Below are positions 27,594 through 36,838 of a stretch of 64,000 nucleotides of DNA, piece after piece. Numbering within the stretch: position 1 is the stretch's first letter; every line of letters starts with the position of its first letter. The position numbers and the translations under genes were made by a program. Source of the stretch: QWQI01 sp964608915 (GTDB lineage Bacteria > Planctomycetota > Planctomycetia > Isosphaerales > Isosphaeraceae); the NCBI GenBank assembly GCA_964608915.1, contig CAZSQA010000006.1:162339-226338 (forward strand), written 5' to 3'. The notes under the pieces are model-generated. The model was given only the letters and a program-made list of their open reading frames with translations. It was not told where the DNA came from and ran no database searches.

Positions 27594-29408
27594 TCACTTG
27601 GCCGGATTGAGGTCGAAAGACAGTTTCAGAGTGAAGCGGTCCTTCGTGTCCGAAGCCGTCGCAGTGGCGTGATTTAGCCCCTTGACCAGGGCTTCCAGGG
27701 CTCCGATTTCGCTTTCGGCGCCTTTGCGGCCGTTGCCTTTCTCGACCATGTTCTGCATGACGAGCCGTTCCTTGTTCGTCTCGACGATCTTGCCCAGCTT
27801 CTGGCCGTCGATTTCCAGGAACGCAGCGTCCGGCGGCGTGTCGCTGGCAGGGGCCGAAGTCAGCGAATCGACGACCGCCCGGGCCATTTCGACGGTGCTG
27901 GACACGACGATCTTGTCACCCGCGATCGCGAGCGTGGGGCGGAAGTTGTGGCGGATATGCACGCCTTCGGCCGGTTTTTCAGCGTCGTTCTTCACGTCGG
28001 TCGCCTTCGCAGGGGGAAGAAAAGCCGCCGAGAAAATCGATGCGCCCTTATACTGTTCCTGATTCTGCACCATCGCCGGGGCTTTCTCCTGCGCGCCGAC
28101 GACATTGAGAACGCCCACGAACGACTGGAAAGCAATCACCCAGCGCTGGCGGAAGTCTTCGTCCTTCGTGTCGTATCCGACGCACACGGCGAATGACGGC
28201 AGAACGAGATCCGGCTTCGGGTTCAGCGCAGCCAGGTTCTGCTCGGCCACGACGAGCCGCCAGTCGGGCTTGAGGGAACCCAGAACGCCGGTTTCGAAAT
28301 CCCGGCCACCGAAAAACTGGCCGATGCCGTTATCGAGACCGTCCAGACCCTGCCGGGCCGGCCCGGCGACGATTTTGTCGCGCACGTTCCAAACCTTGCC
28401 CAGATCACGCCAGAGCGAAAGCGTGCCGATCTGGTTCGGAACGGTCAGCGGCCGTTCGGCGTACGTTCCGGCAGGCGGCGTGAAAGCCGTTCGGATCGGG
28501 CCGGCCGCGGTTTCGGATGAAACGGGCATCGTGGCTTCCAGGCTGGGCTTCGCGTCTTTCCAGCTGAGGGCCAGGCCCGTCCAGTCTGCCTTGTTGTAGG
28601 CTTCCACCCAGCCACCGAAGAGCAGGGCCATGAGCGGGTTGTATTCCTCCGGCACATAAAGGCCACCGTTCATGGTCCGGAGTTTTTCGAGATTCACGAA
28701 CGCCCAGGCCTCGCGGGTCTCGGGTTTGGCAGCCTCCCAGGCCGACTTGAAGCCGGGATCTGAAGCCAGCGGGCTTTCCGTTTTCTTCTGACCATGGAAG
28801 GCGTCGATGGCGTCTTTGAGCGATTGCTCGGAGCCGGTCAGCAGGAAGCGGCCGTCGAGAATCGTGTGCGATTCGTTCGGCGCCAGGCTGAAGCACTTCT
28901 GCCCGCCGTGCTCGAAGCGTTTGACGGGGCTCGGGGTGCCCTTCTGCTGAGCGTCGCTCTCGACGAATTCGAGAAGTTTGTTATGTAGCCTTTCGAGCCG
29001 GGCCGGGTCTTTCGGGCGAACCGTGAGAGCCAGTTTGTTCGGGCCTGCGACGGCCAGTTCGGCGGGACCCGCGAAGAGTTCCTGAACCATTTCGAGCCAG
29101 CTCATGTCTTCGGTCGCCGCCAGTGCGCCGAGAACGGCCTTGAGCTGGTCAATCTGCGGGTTTTCGAGCTGGGGCCCGACGGTGGGGATGTTCTTGAGGG
29201 CGTTCAGAAAAACCGGGTTTCGGAATTCCTTGGCGAAGAGTTTGCCGGGCTCACTGATGGTCAGATAAAGCGGCACTTCGCTGGCCGGCACCTGGTCGGA
29301 CAGCCGCTGGCCGGAGGCTTCCTGCGCGGGGGCTTGCGTGTCAACGAAAAAGAGGGCGGCCGCGAGGGCGGCGCCGATGTGAACAAGGCGATGGAGTCGT
29401 GAAGACAT
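27594..29408 (-). CDS. Exported hypothetical protein (DUF3352-like)
   Basis: This 604-residue protein is read from ATG 29408, which opens on a signal peptide (LHRLVHIGAALAAALFFVDTQAPAQ). The body has repeated segments of the type 'FLNALKNIP', 'LDGRFLLTGSEQSLKDAIDAF' and 'IAGDKIVVSSTVEMARAVVDSL', resembling DUF3352-type exported proteins. I do not recognise an active site. It is the first gene of the unit with DUF1800 and DUF1501, which suggests that it works with them in the same exported process. Confidence 0.75.
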   Translation of the reverse strand: MSSRLHRLVHIGAALAAALFFVDTQAPAQEASGQRLSDQVPASEVPLYLTISEPGKLFAKEFRNPVFLNALKNIPTVGPQLENPQIDQLKAVLGALAATEDMSWLEMVQELFAGPAELAVAGPNKLALTVRPKDPARLERLHNKLLEFVESDAQQKGTPSPVKRFEHGGQKCFSLAPNESHTILDGRFLLTGSEQSLKDAIDAFHGQKKTESPLASDPGFKSAWEAAKPETREAWAFVNLEKLRTMNGGLYVPEEYNPLMALLFGGWVEAYNKADWTGLALSWKDAKPSLEATMPVSSETAAGPIRTAFTPPAGTYAERPLTVPNQIGTLSLWRDLGKVWNVRDKIVAGPARQGLDGLDNGIGQFFGGRDFETGVLGSLKPDWRLVVAEQNLAALNPKPDLVLPSFAVCVGYDTKDEDFRQRWVIAFQSFVGVLNVVGAQEKAPAMVQNQEQYKGASIFSAAFLPPAKATDVKNDAEKPAEGVHIRHNFRPTLAIAGDKIVVSSTVEMARAVVDSLTSAPASDTPPDAAFLEIDGQKLGKIVETNKERLVMQNMVEKGNGRKGAESEIGALEALVKGLNHATATASDTKDRFTLKLSFDLNPAK

Positions 29409-29608
29409 GATGAGGCATCTCCGCGGTGAGGACTGTCTTTCCGCGAACGGATCGCCGGGAAAACATCGTCCGTTCTTCGATTTCGAGTCAGCGGGAATCA
29501 TCGAATTATCGCATGCTGTTCGAAGGCAGTCTATAATCTATTCGAGGGATCGGGAGGAATGTTGATTCCGAAAAGTCCCGATTTCGGGAATCTTGCGGCT
29601 GCAGGCTC

Positions 29609-30157
29609 GTGTCGTGGCCGAACTCGAATGGTGGCAAGAACTTGAAGGCTTATCTGGAATCGATCGAACGGCCTGGCCCGAAAATCCGCCTCACGAAGCG
29701 GATCAGTGTCGTCGGCCGCATGGATGGCACCGACGTCCGGATCGACCACGCCAGTCTGTCCAGACGCCATGCCGTGCTCGTGATCGCGGAAGGCCTGGTG
29801 GTCGTTCGGGACCTGATCACGACCAACGGAACGAGGGTCAACGGCAAGAAGGTGCGCTGGGCGGCCCTGATGCCCAACGACACGATCACCTTCGGGACGC
29901 AGAAGTACCGGATCGTCTACGGCCCGGACACGAAATACGAGCCTGACCTGCGGCATGCACTGGCCGAGCCGGAGATTCCCGACAAGTTGTCCGTCTATTC
30001 GCACCTGTTCGACACCAGCGATCCGGCGATTCGTCCTGGAGACCGGGAGTCCGCGGGCAAGAAAGGCGAAATCGCCCAGGAAAGCTTGTCGGACTGGGAA
30101 TTCGACGATAGCCAGAACACCGAACTGGGAGGCTGGCGGCCAGGCAAGGGCGAATGA
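29609..30157 (+). CDS. FHA domain protein
   Basis: This 182-residue protein contains an N-terminal FHA phosphothreonine-binding domain (about residues 25-105). The fold signature is clear: ISVVGR, then RIDHASLSRRHAVLVI, then DLITTNGTRVNGKKV, with the Gly-Arg, Ser-Arg-Arg-His and Asn-Gly binding positions all present. The remaining ~75 residues are polar and probably disordered. The start is a GTG at 29609; a TTG 33 bases further in is an alternative. The next gene follows 71 bp later on the same strand. FHA proteins bind targets phosphorylated by Ser/Thr kinases, which are abundant in this phylum; no kinase is in the window. Confidence 0.88.
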   Translation: MSWPNSNGGKNLKAYLESIERPGPKIRLTKRISVVGRMDGTDVRIDHASLSRRHAVLVIAEGLVVVRDLITTNGTRVNGKKVRWAALMPNDTITFGTQKYRIVYGPDTKYEPDLRHALAEPEIPDKLSVYSHLFDTSDPAIRPGDRESAGKKGEIAQESLSDWEFDDSQNTELGGWRPGKGE

Positions 30158-30228
30158 GACCCGAAGCGGGTACTGTAACTTGATTATCTGATGTGCGATG
30201 TGTCCTTGTTTCATGAAAGGAGTGATTC

Positions 30229-30705
30229 GTGTTCTTTTTCATCGGGACGGGCGATTTCGGCAAAACCGACCATCTGCCAGGTCTCTTGTATGTGAAAACC
30301 AGATTCTTTCACGTCTGGTGGCTGCCTCTCATCCCGTTGTATTCGATGCTCTATCGCGACGATGACTCGGGTGAGCCGGTCATGGAGCTGGGTTTTCATT
30401 TCAAGTCGATCCTCTCGGCCTGGATACGCACGATCACGGGCTTCGTGATCGTGGCGTTCGTAGTGAGGATCAGCAATGTTCTCTTCGAAATCGATCCGGA
30501 TGATGCCGAGGTGCTGATGCCTGTCGATTATCTGGGAATTCTGGGGATCGTCATGCTGATGTCGGCCATATACTATGCGACGTACGCCTGGTCTCAGCCC
30601 CGTTATCGAAGGGCATTGAGCTATGCCGAAGATCTGGGCCTCGAACCGAAAGTCCTGAGATTGCATTATCCCGAACGATTCGTGCGTGATTCCGTATCTG
30701 CATAA
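30229..30705 (+). CDS. Hypothetical membrane protein
   Basis: This 158-residue protein begins at GTG 30229, with AAGGAG seven bases upstream. It has an aromatic N-terminal stretch (TRFFHVWWLPLIPLYS) and two hydrophobic segments (TITGFVIVAFVVRISNV and LGILGIVMLMSAIYYATYAW), then a short basic tail. It has no enzymatic motif that I recognise. Confidence 0.75.
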   Translation: MFFFIGTGDFGKTDHLPGLLYVKTRFFHVWWLPLIPLYSMLYRDDDSGEPVMELGFHFKSILSAWIRTITGFVIVAFVVRISNVLFEIDPDDAEVLMPVDYLGILGIVMLMSAIYYATYAWSQPRYRRALSYAEDLGLEPKVLRLHYPERFVRDSVSA

Positions 30706-30940
30706 CGCTGACCGAAGCCACGGATCACTGTTCGGAAATTCGTGCCAGTGTCGACTTGTGAACAATCTCCGTGCCAGTCAGCAGAAAATCCGCAAGGCGA
30801 TACGATGCGCTTTTCGGAAGCGCGTGGCATCGAACTCGCCGAATCCATTGGCTCGCTTGCCTTCCGCTTGCCGATCGGCGAAAATCCGGCGAACGACTGA
30901 CACGCCCGCCTGAACCACGACCCGCCTGGGGAACCTGCAC

Positions 30941-32077
30941 ATGATCAACCGCCGCCAATCGATCGTTACCATGACTGGCCTGGGAATTGGCTTGAGCCTC
31001 CGCACGTCCTTCGCGCAGCAGCCAGCGAACAAGGAAGCCTTAAAAAAGGCGGGGCCGACCGAAGGCCTGGTGTGGAAGAACGTCCTCGACTTCGGTGTCG
31101 AGGGTCGTGCCTGGACCGATCGCAAGCGGGCCCGCGATTTCGACCGGTTCCCGGCCGAAGCCGAGGGCAAAGTGCCGCCCGCGGTGTGGGGACTGAGCCG
31201 CGATTCCGCCGGCATGGCGGCCCGGTTCCGTTCCGACAGCCCGAAAATCGCCGTGAGATACGTGCTTTCGAAAGACCGGCTGGCCATGCCCCACATGCCG
31301 GCGACGGGCGTGAGCGGGGTCGACCTGTATGCGAAAAAAGACCATGGAGAATGGCGCTGGGTGAACGTGTCCTTTCCGGAATCGAAGACGGTCGAGACCG
31401 TGCTTTATTCCGTCAATGACAACTTGCGTGAATTTCTGTTGTATTTGCCGTTGTATAACGGCGTGGAGAAGCTGGAAATCGGCGTCGTGCCCGGATCGAA
31501 TTTCGAAGGTCTCGCGCCGCGGCCGAAGCCGATCGTGTTTTATGGCACTTCGATCACGCACGGGGCTTGTGCCAGCCGCCCCGGGATGGTGCACACGGCG
31601 ATTCTGGGCCGGTGGCTCGAGCGTCCGGTCGTCAATCTGGGATTTTCGGGCAACGGCCGGATGGATACGGGAGTCGGCGAATTTCTCGGTGCCATGGATG
31701 CCTCGGTCTTCGTCATCGACTGTCTGCCGAACATGAGCCCCTCTGAAGTGACGGCCCGTACGGAGCCGTTCGTGAAGGCGTTGCGTCAAGCACGGCCCGA
31801 TGTGCCGATCGTGCTGGTCGAAGACCGCCGCAACACGAACGCCGAATTTATGGCCGGCCGGTCCGAACATCACAACGGAAACCATAAGGCTCTGAAAGCC
31901 GCCTTCGACGCACTGAAACAAGAAGGTGTCGGCAAGCTCTTCTATATTCTCGGCGATGGCCTGCTCGGCGACGACGGCGAGGGCGCGACGGACGGCTCGC
32001 ACCCGAACGATCTGGGCTTCATGCGGCAGGCGCTCGAATTCCGGCCGGTTCTCGAAGAAGCCCTGGCTGCAGAGTGA
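30941..32077 (+). CDS. SGNH/GDSL hydrolase (exported)
   Basis: This 378-residue protein has an N-terminal export signal with twin arginines (MINRRQSIVTMTGLGIGLSL). An N-terminal beta domain of ~170 residues precedes the SGNH hydrolase core: VFYGTSITHGAC (nucleophile Ser in GTSITHG), GFSGNGRMDTG, DCLPNMS and the C-terminal DGSHPNDLG with the Asp-His dyad. Related two-domain proteins act on polysaccharide esters; the natural substrate is not evident. It is preceded by a 235-bp gap without recognisable features. Confidence 0.88.
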   Translation: MINRRQSIVTMTGLGIGLSLRTSFAQQPANKEALKKAGPTEGLVWKNVLDFGVEGRAWTDRKRARDFDRFPAEAEGKVPPAVWGLSRDSAGMAARFRSDSPKIAVRYVLSKDRLAMPHMPATGVSGVDLYAKKDHGEWRWVNVSFPESKTVETVLYSVNDNLREFLLYLPLYNGVEKLEIGVVPGSNFEGLAPRPKPIVFYGTSITHGACASRPGMVHTAILGRWLERPVVNLGFSGNGRMDTGVGEFLGAMDASVFVIDCLPNMSPSEVTARTEPFVKALRQARPDVPIVLVEDRRNTNAEFMAGRSEHHNGNHKALKAAFDALKQEGVGKLFYILGDGLLGDDGEGATDGSHPNDLGFMRQALEFRPVLEEALAAE

Positions 32078-32259
32078 TGCCGTATTCCGGCGCCAGTTCG
32101 AGCAGCGATCGATACCGGCATGCGGAGATTTCGCTAGCCCAGTCTGCCACTGGCCAACCCGCGCCGATGACGTTATCCTGAAAGTCTGCGCACTCCGATT
32201 TTCGGGCGCCACTGGCACGTGCCGCCCATCCTTCCCCGATGCCCACCAGGGTCCAGCCG

Positions 32260-33456
32260 ATGAATCTTTCCCGCAAAGCCCTCGCACGCCTGTTCGCCAC
32301 GTTGCCGCTGGCCGTGTCGCCACTGCTTTTCGCCTGGGCCGATCAACCGACCCCACCCGCGGCCGTATTCGCGGGGCATACGGATCCCGTTTATGGTCTG
32401 GCGTTTACGGCGGACGGCAAGTATCTCGTCAGCGGCGCGTTCGACAAGACGATTCGCGTGTGGGACGTTGCGACGGGTAAGGAGACGGGTAAGCTCGATG
32501 GCCACACCGATCTGGTGCTATCGGTCGCCGTGAGCCCGGACGGTTCGAAGATCCTTTCGGGCGGTCTGGACAAATCGGTCCGGCTGTGGGATTTCCCGGG
32601 CTATGTGGCCGTCGTTCCGAAGCCTGAGGAAAAGAAGGAAGAGCCGAAAAAGGAAGCCCCCAAGGCTGAAGAAAAGAAAGCCGAACCCAAAAAGGAAGAG
32701 CCGAAAAAAGAGGAGCCGAAAAAGGAAGCCCCCAAGGCTGAAGAAAAGAAAGCCGAGCCCAAGAAGGAAGAACCGAAGAAAGAAGCCCCCAAGGCTGAAG
32801 AGAAGAAGGAAGCCCCCAAGCCGGCTGGCCCGGCGGTGTTGGAGGGTTCAGGCGGGCAGGTTTATTCGGTCGTCTTTTTCCCGGACGGCAAGCGGGCCGT
32901 CAGCGGTGCGGCCGACAAGGCCGTGCGGATCTGGGATCTCGGCAAGAAGGCTCTCGGCAAGGCGATCGAAAAAGCTGCCGCGAACACGATTTATGCTGTT
33001 GCGGTCAACCCGAAGGGCGACTTGATCGCGACGGCCGGCGACGACAAGCTCGTGAAATTCTTCGAACCTACCGAAGGCAAGGAATTGCGTAAGGCCGAGG
33101 GGCATGGCGCGGCGGTTTATTGTGTCGTTTTCAGCCCTGACGGTTCGAAAGTGGCCAGCGGATCGGTGGACAAGACGATCCGCATCTGGAACGCGGCCGA
33201 CGCCAAACAGACCGCCGTGCTGGAAGGCCATCCGGACGACGTCTATTCGATTTCGTTCGCCCGCGACGGCTCGAAGCTCGCATCGGCCGGATACGCCGGG
33301 AACGTGATCGTCTGGAACCTGGCCGATAACAAGCAGATCACGAAATTCAAGCTGCCCGCGGCGACGCAGGCATATCATGTGGCGTTCGCGCCGGACGGCA
33401 AGACCGTGGCCGTGGCGTCGTCCGACGCCAAGATCTATATCTTCAAGCTGCCCTGA
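32260..33456 (+). CDS. Exported WD40 propeller with charged repeat insert
   Basis: This 398-residue protein is read from ATG 32260, where a signal peptide begins (FATLPLAVSPLLFAWA). I count seven WD40 repeats, enough for one closed propeller: AVFAGHTDPVYGLAF, KLDGHTDLVLSVAV, then VLEGSGGQVYSVVF, IEKAAANTIYAVAV, KAEGHGAAVYCVVF, VLEGHPDDVYSISF and a divergent final blade. Blades 2 and 3 are separated by a ~70-residue insert of KKEEPKKEAPKAEEK-type repeats. It probably acts as an extracytoplasmic scaffold. The insert is highly charged and likely extended. Convergent with the polytopic gene to the right. Confidence 0.9.
   Translation: MNLSRKALARLFATLPLAVSPLLFAWADQPTPPAAVFAGHTDPVYGLAFTADGKYLVSGAFDKTIRVWDVATGKETGKLDGHTDLVLSVAVSPDGSKILSGGLDKSVRLWDFPGYVAVVPKPEEKKEEPKKEAPKAEEKKAEPKKEEPKKEEPKKEAPKAEEKKAEPKKEEPKKEAPKAEEKKEAPKPAGPAVLEGSGGQVYSVVFFPDGKRAVSGAADKAVRIWDLGKKALGKAIEKAAANTIYAVAVNPKGDLIATAGDDKLVKFFEPTEGKELRKAEGHGAAVYCVVFSPDGSKVASGSVDKTIRIWNAADAKQTAVLEGHPDDVYSISFARDGSKLASAGYAGNVIVWNLADNKQITKFKLPAATQAYHVAFAPDGKTVAVASSDAKIYIFKLP
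32627..32830 (+). repeat. Tandem repeat encoding Lys/Glu/Pro linker in the WD40 gene
   Basis: Imperfect in-frame repeats begin with GAAGCCCCCAAGGCTGAAGA at 32653, 32725 and 32782, giving units of 72 and 57 bp (24 and 19 codons). Shorter GAAGAGCCGAAAAA units lie between them. All differences are multiples of three, so the reading frame is kept. Confidence 0.85.
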
Positions 33457-33500
33457 TAGTCACAGGGCCGAATTCGAAACATTAATGGCATTCGCTTTTC

Positions 33501-33529
33501 CGGAACGGTCTGTATGGCAGCCCGTTCCG
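33501..33529. terminator. Probable terminator between convergent genes
   Basis: CGGAACGG (33501-33508) pairs exactly with CCGTTCCG (33522-33529) over 8 bp with a 13-nt loop. It is flanked by TTTTC on the left and GCTTCGTTTC on the right. It lies 45 bp after the WD40 stop and before the convergent polytopic gene. Confidence 0.5.
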
Positions 33530-33653
33530 GCTTCGTTTCGAGGAACAGGTCAGCCGCAGGCAGAATCGTGATGCAAGCCGCATTCCCGGCCACGCGCGTC
33601 AATGCCCGGGTCGCATCACGATAAAGGCCTGGCCAGCCCATGAGGGAGAATCC

Positions 33654-36569
33654 TCAAGGGACCAGCCGCTTCATCCGGTTCACGAAGTCGCGTTGGGCGG
33701 GTGCGGCGGCGAGTTCCGACGCCTGAGCCAGAGCAGCTTTCGCTTTCGCCGCATCGCCGGATTCCGCAAAAAACGTCGATTTCGAAGCGGCGACGTCGAA
33801 TCGTAGAGCGTCGTCTTCCGGAAGTTTCGCGACGGCTTGTTCCGCCTTTTCGATCGATTCCATGACAGCGATTCGGGAGTTGCCTTCGACCAGGGCGGTC
33901 AGTGCGGTCAAAACGGCGCGGCGAGGTTCGTCGGCGATGCGGGCCAGGGCCTTTCGAGCGTCATCGACTTGCCCCAGCCACAGGCGCATGGCGAAGAGCT
34001 TTTCGGAAAGGTCGGCCGGCGCGCCTGTGGCCGGCAAAGCGGCTTCGAGGGTTTCGGCCGCATTTCGAATGCGGCCTGAAGCGACCAGCCTGTCCACGGT
34101 GCGGACGACCTCGGCGATCCCTTCACCGCCGGATTTGCCGGAAAGTGAGCCTGCATCGGCGGAGCCGGAAGCGTCGAAGCTTCTTTCGATCTCGGCGATT
34201 CGGGTCCGGGCGGTTTCGATTTCGGTGGCCTGAGTCGTATTGATGGGGGTCATCTCGGCAAGTACGCGCAGCGATTCGAGTTCCAGATCCATTTGCTTCA
34301 GAACACGCTGCTGCATCATGAGGGAATAACGCGACGAGAAATCGCCAGGTGCGAGAATCACGGCCATATTCAATGCTTGAAGGGTGCGCAGAGCGGCCAG
34401 GTCCGCGACGGGATCGATCGTGACCGGTGCGGATTCGCGGGGCAGGGCGGCCCCGCCGCTGGCCTGGATCAATTGGCCGAGCAGTTTCCAGTGGTCGGCT
34501 TCGGAGGGGCGTTCTTCGATCAGTGCCAGGGCGAGTCCGACGCCAGCCAGGTTCATAGGCCGAGCCAGGTCGTCCCGGCCATATGCGGCTAGGCTGCCTG
34601 CGATATTCCGCAGGGCGCGCGTCAGCGCTAAACGAGATGCCCCGTCGTAAGCACGAAACCCGCTCGTGCCATAATGCGCCTTCAGGAAATCGAACGGGCG
34701 GACGGCTGTGCCCTGGACGCTTTCGGCTGGGGCGAACACGGCCGCGATCGGGTCGAAATGAATGCAGGTGAAATCGTTCGCGGTGAAGAGCGTGGCGCTG
34801 ACGGCCGAATTGGCCGCGTGATCGGCCAGCATCACGGGCCGCCCGGCCGCGCTGACGAGCGACCGCCAGCCACTTTCGTTCCGGCTGAGTGCATTCGTCA
34901 GCCTGTTCTGCTGCTGGTAAAGTTCCGCGCCGATGACTTCCAGACGGGCGTCGGAAAAGACTTTCCGTTCAGGCCCGAAATAGTAGTCATAAAGCGCGGC
35001 ATGGCCGTTATGGAACGAAGCGAACTTCGGGGGAAGTTCTTTCGCGCCGGCGGCCTTCACGGCCTCGTGCGGGAACCAGAGCGGCTCTTCGCCCCAGCCG
35101 ATGGTGCGACCTTCGCCGGCATCGCGATAAAATTCTCCGGTGCCGACCCAGACCAGCACGAGGCTCACCAGGGCAAATGCCACGGCATTTCCGGGTGAAA
35201 CGGCATTCCTGGTCTCACTGGATTTTCTGCCCGACGATCGACGTGCTCGAACCAGCAGGGCCGTCCCTTCCGCCAGGTTCGCCGCAGTGACGAACCCCAT
35301 GGCCGCCGCGAACTGGTGGCTGTTGCGAGTCGCCTGCAGGCTGAGCAGGCTGAAAAAGCCCCACATCATGGCCCGGAACGGTGAGAAGGGGGCGAGGTTC
35401 GGCGAAGCGAAATCGGTCTTCGTCGATTTGAGCGGTTCCGTCGACTTTTTCGATTTCCTGACTGGCTTTTCGAGAATTGGCGTTCCAGATTCTGATTGCC
35501 CGGCCAGTGATCGACCCCGGATCCGGCACATCGTCCAGCCGAAAAAAGGCAAAGCGAAACTCAAAAGGCCCAGGACCATGGCGATCAGGTGCATCTTCAT
35601 AGGCAGCGGAAAGGCCGGGAACGACCTCAGGCCGACGGCGATGGCCCGCGGCAGCGTGGCGAGCGTGATCTCGGCCGGGAATTCGCGGATGCCCAGGCTT
35701 CGGATGAACTGAGGGATCGGCGTCAGTTCGCCGATAGTGCGAAACACGGGATTGCCCATCGTGCCGACCAGCGAAAGCGGAAACAGCAGCCCTCTCAATC
35801 CATAGGGATTGATGATGCAGGCGATGACGGAAAGGCTGCAGGCTGCGATAAGCCGGCCCCACCAGTCACGGCGTTCCCTGCGCCACATGGAGGGCCGCAG
35901 AGCGGCATCCAGAATGCCCATCGCCAGAATCACGAACCCCAGCGCGAAGAGGCCCTGGATATTCACCCAGCAGAGAAACACCGCCGGCAGCAGCCAGACG
36001 TAACGTGGCCGGTCGAGCCATCGAAAGACCACCCAGATCACGACCGACATGCACATCAGCGAGAGCGTCTCAGGCCGAACGTACATACGCCCGGAAAGCA
36101 CCAGAAGGGCAGGCAGCCAGCCGATTACGGCCACCCAGACCGGCCAACCCCGCCGGCGACAGCCGAGAAGCGAGAGCGCCACGGCGGCAGTGGTGACGAT
36201 AGCCTTCGCCAGGTTCAGTAGCGGCACCCCGCCGAGTTGATAACCCAGCGAAATCAATACCTGAAAGCCCCAGTGCAGGTCGATCCATTCGGCATTCGGT
36301 ACGGTGTAAGTGTACAGGTCCTTGTGCGGCACGCGGCCATCGGCCCGGATCAGGTCGCCGGTGCGCAGATGCCACCAGAAGTCGGTGTCCTTCAAGGGAA
36401 AGAAGCCGAGAAGGAAAGTGAGTGCCAGAAAAGCCGTGACCGTAAGGATTTTCAGCGGATGCGGCAGGCCATCGCTGCGCGCGGAGGGTGGCGTGGAACT
36501 CGATTCCTGCGGGTCGTCCGGAGCTTCGGGCGCAGGTTCCGATTTTCTTTTCAGGCCGCTGGATGGCAT
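33654..36569 (-). CDS. Large polytopic membrane protein with helical C-terminal region
   Basis: This 971-residue protein has a short polar N terminus. Ten or more hydrophobic segments follow between residues ~35 and ~470, including KILTVTAFLALTFLLGFFPL. The motif DTDFWWHLRTGDLI comes right after the first membrane segment and resembles the aspartate-containing loop of GT-C-type membrane proteins, though I cannot assign it to a family. The last ~330 residues are Ala/Glu-rich helices that look like TPR-type repeats. It may be an envelope glycosyltransferase-like protein, but this is inference. Confidence 0.75.
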   Translation of the reverse strand: MPSSGLKRKSEPAPEAPDDPQESSSTPPSARSDGLPHPLKILTVTAFLALTFLLGFFPLKDTDFWWHLRTGDLIRADGRVPHKDLYTYTVPNAEWIDLHWGFQVLISLGYQLGGVPLLNLAKAIVTTAAVALSLLGCRRRGWPVWVAVIGWLPALLVLSGRMYVRPETLSLMCMSVVIWVVFRWLDRPRYVWLLPAVFLCWVNIQGLFALGFVILAMGILDAALRPSMWRRERRDWWGRLIAACSLSVIACIINPYGLRGLLFPLSLVGTMGNPVFRTIGELTPIPQFIRSLGIREFPAEITLATLPRAIAVGLRSFPAFPLPMKMHLIAMVLGLLSFALPFFGWTMCRIRGRSLAGQSESGTPILEKPVRKSKKSTEPLKSTKTDFASPNLAPFSPFRAMMWGFFSLLSLQATRNSHQFAAAMGFVTAANLAEGTALLVRARRSSGRKSSETRNAVSPGNAVAFALVSLVLVWVGTGEFYRDAGEGRTIGWGEEPLWFPHEAVKAAGAKELPPKFASFHNGHAALYDYYFGPERKVFSDARLEVIGAELYQQQNRLTNALSRNESGWRSLVSAAGRPVMLADHAANSAVSATLFTANDFTCIHFDPIAAVFAPAESVQGTAVRPFDFLKAHYGTSGFRAYDGASRLALTRALRNIAGSLAAYGRDDLARPMNLAGVGLALALIEERPSEADHWKLLGQLIQASGGAALPRESAPVTIDPVADLAALRTLQALNMAVILAPGDFSSRYSLMMQQRVLKQMDLELESLRVLAEMTPINTTQATEIETARTRIAEIERSFDASGSADAGSLSGKSGGEGIAEVVRTVDRLVASGRIRNAAETLEAALPATGAPADLSEKLFAMRLWLGQVDDARKALARIADEPRRAVLTALTALVEGNSRIAVMESIEKAEQAVAKLPEDDALRFDVAASKSTFFAESGDAAKAKAALAQASELAAAPAQRDFVNRMKRLVP

Positions 36570-36838
36570 GAGTTTACGTCCGACAATCCCGGTTCGTGCG
36601 CAGGGGGAGGTGTTCTCGTATTGACGGCTATCGTATCATAGTGGCGTCCGCTCCTCCTACCCCGGCCGCGCCCTGTGAATCGGCATGTCCGACGACGCAT
36701 GAACGGACGCGAAACCCGATTTCGAGCTCTCGCCGGACACGAACGAAGCGATGCGGAATGGACCGCGGCCTTGTCGGAACCGGATCCATTCGGGCCGGAC
36801 ACCGTGACTCGAACGATTCCTCAGGACGACCCGCACCC

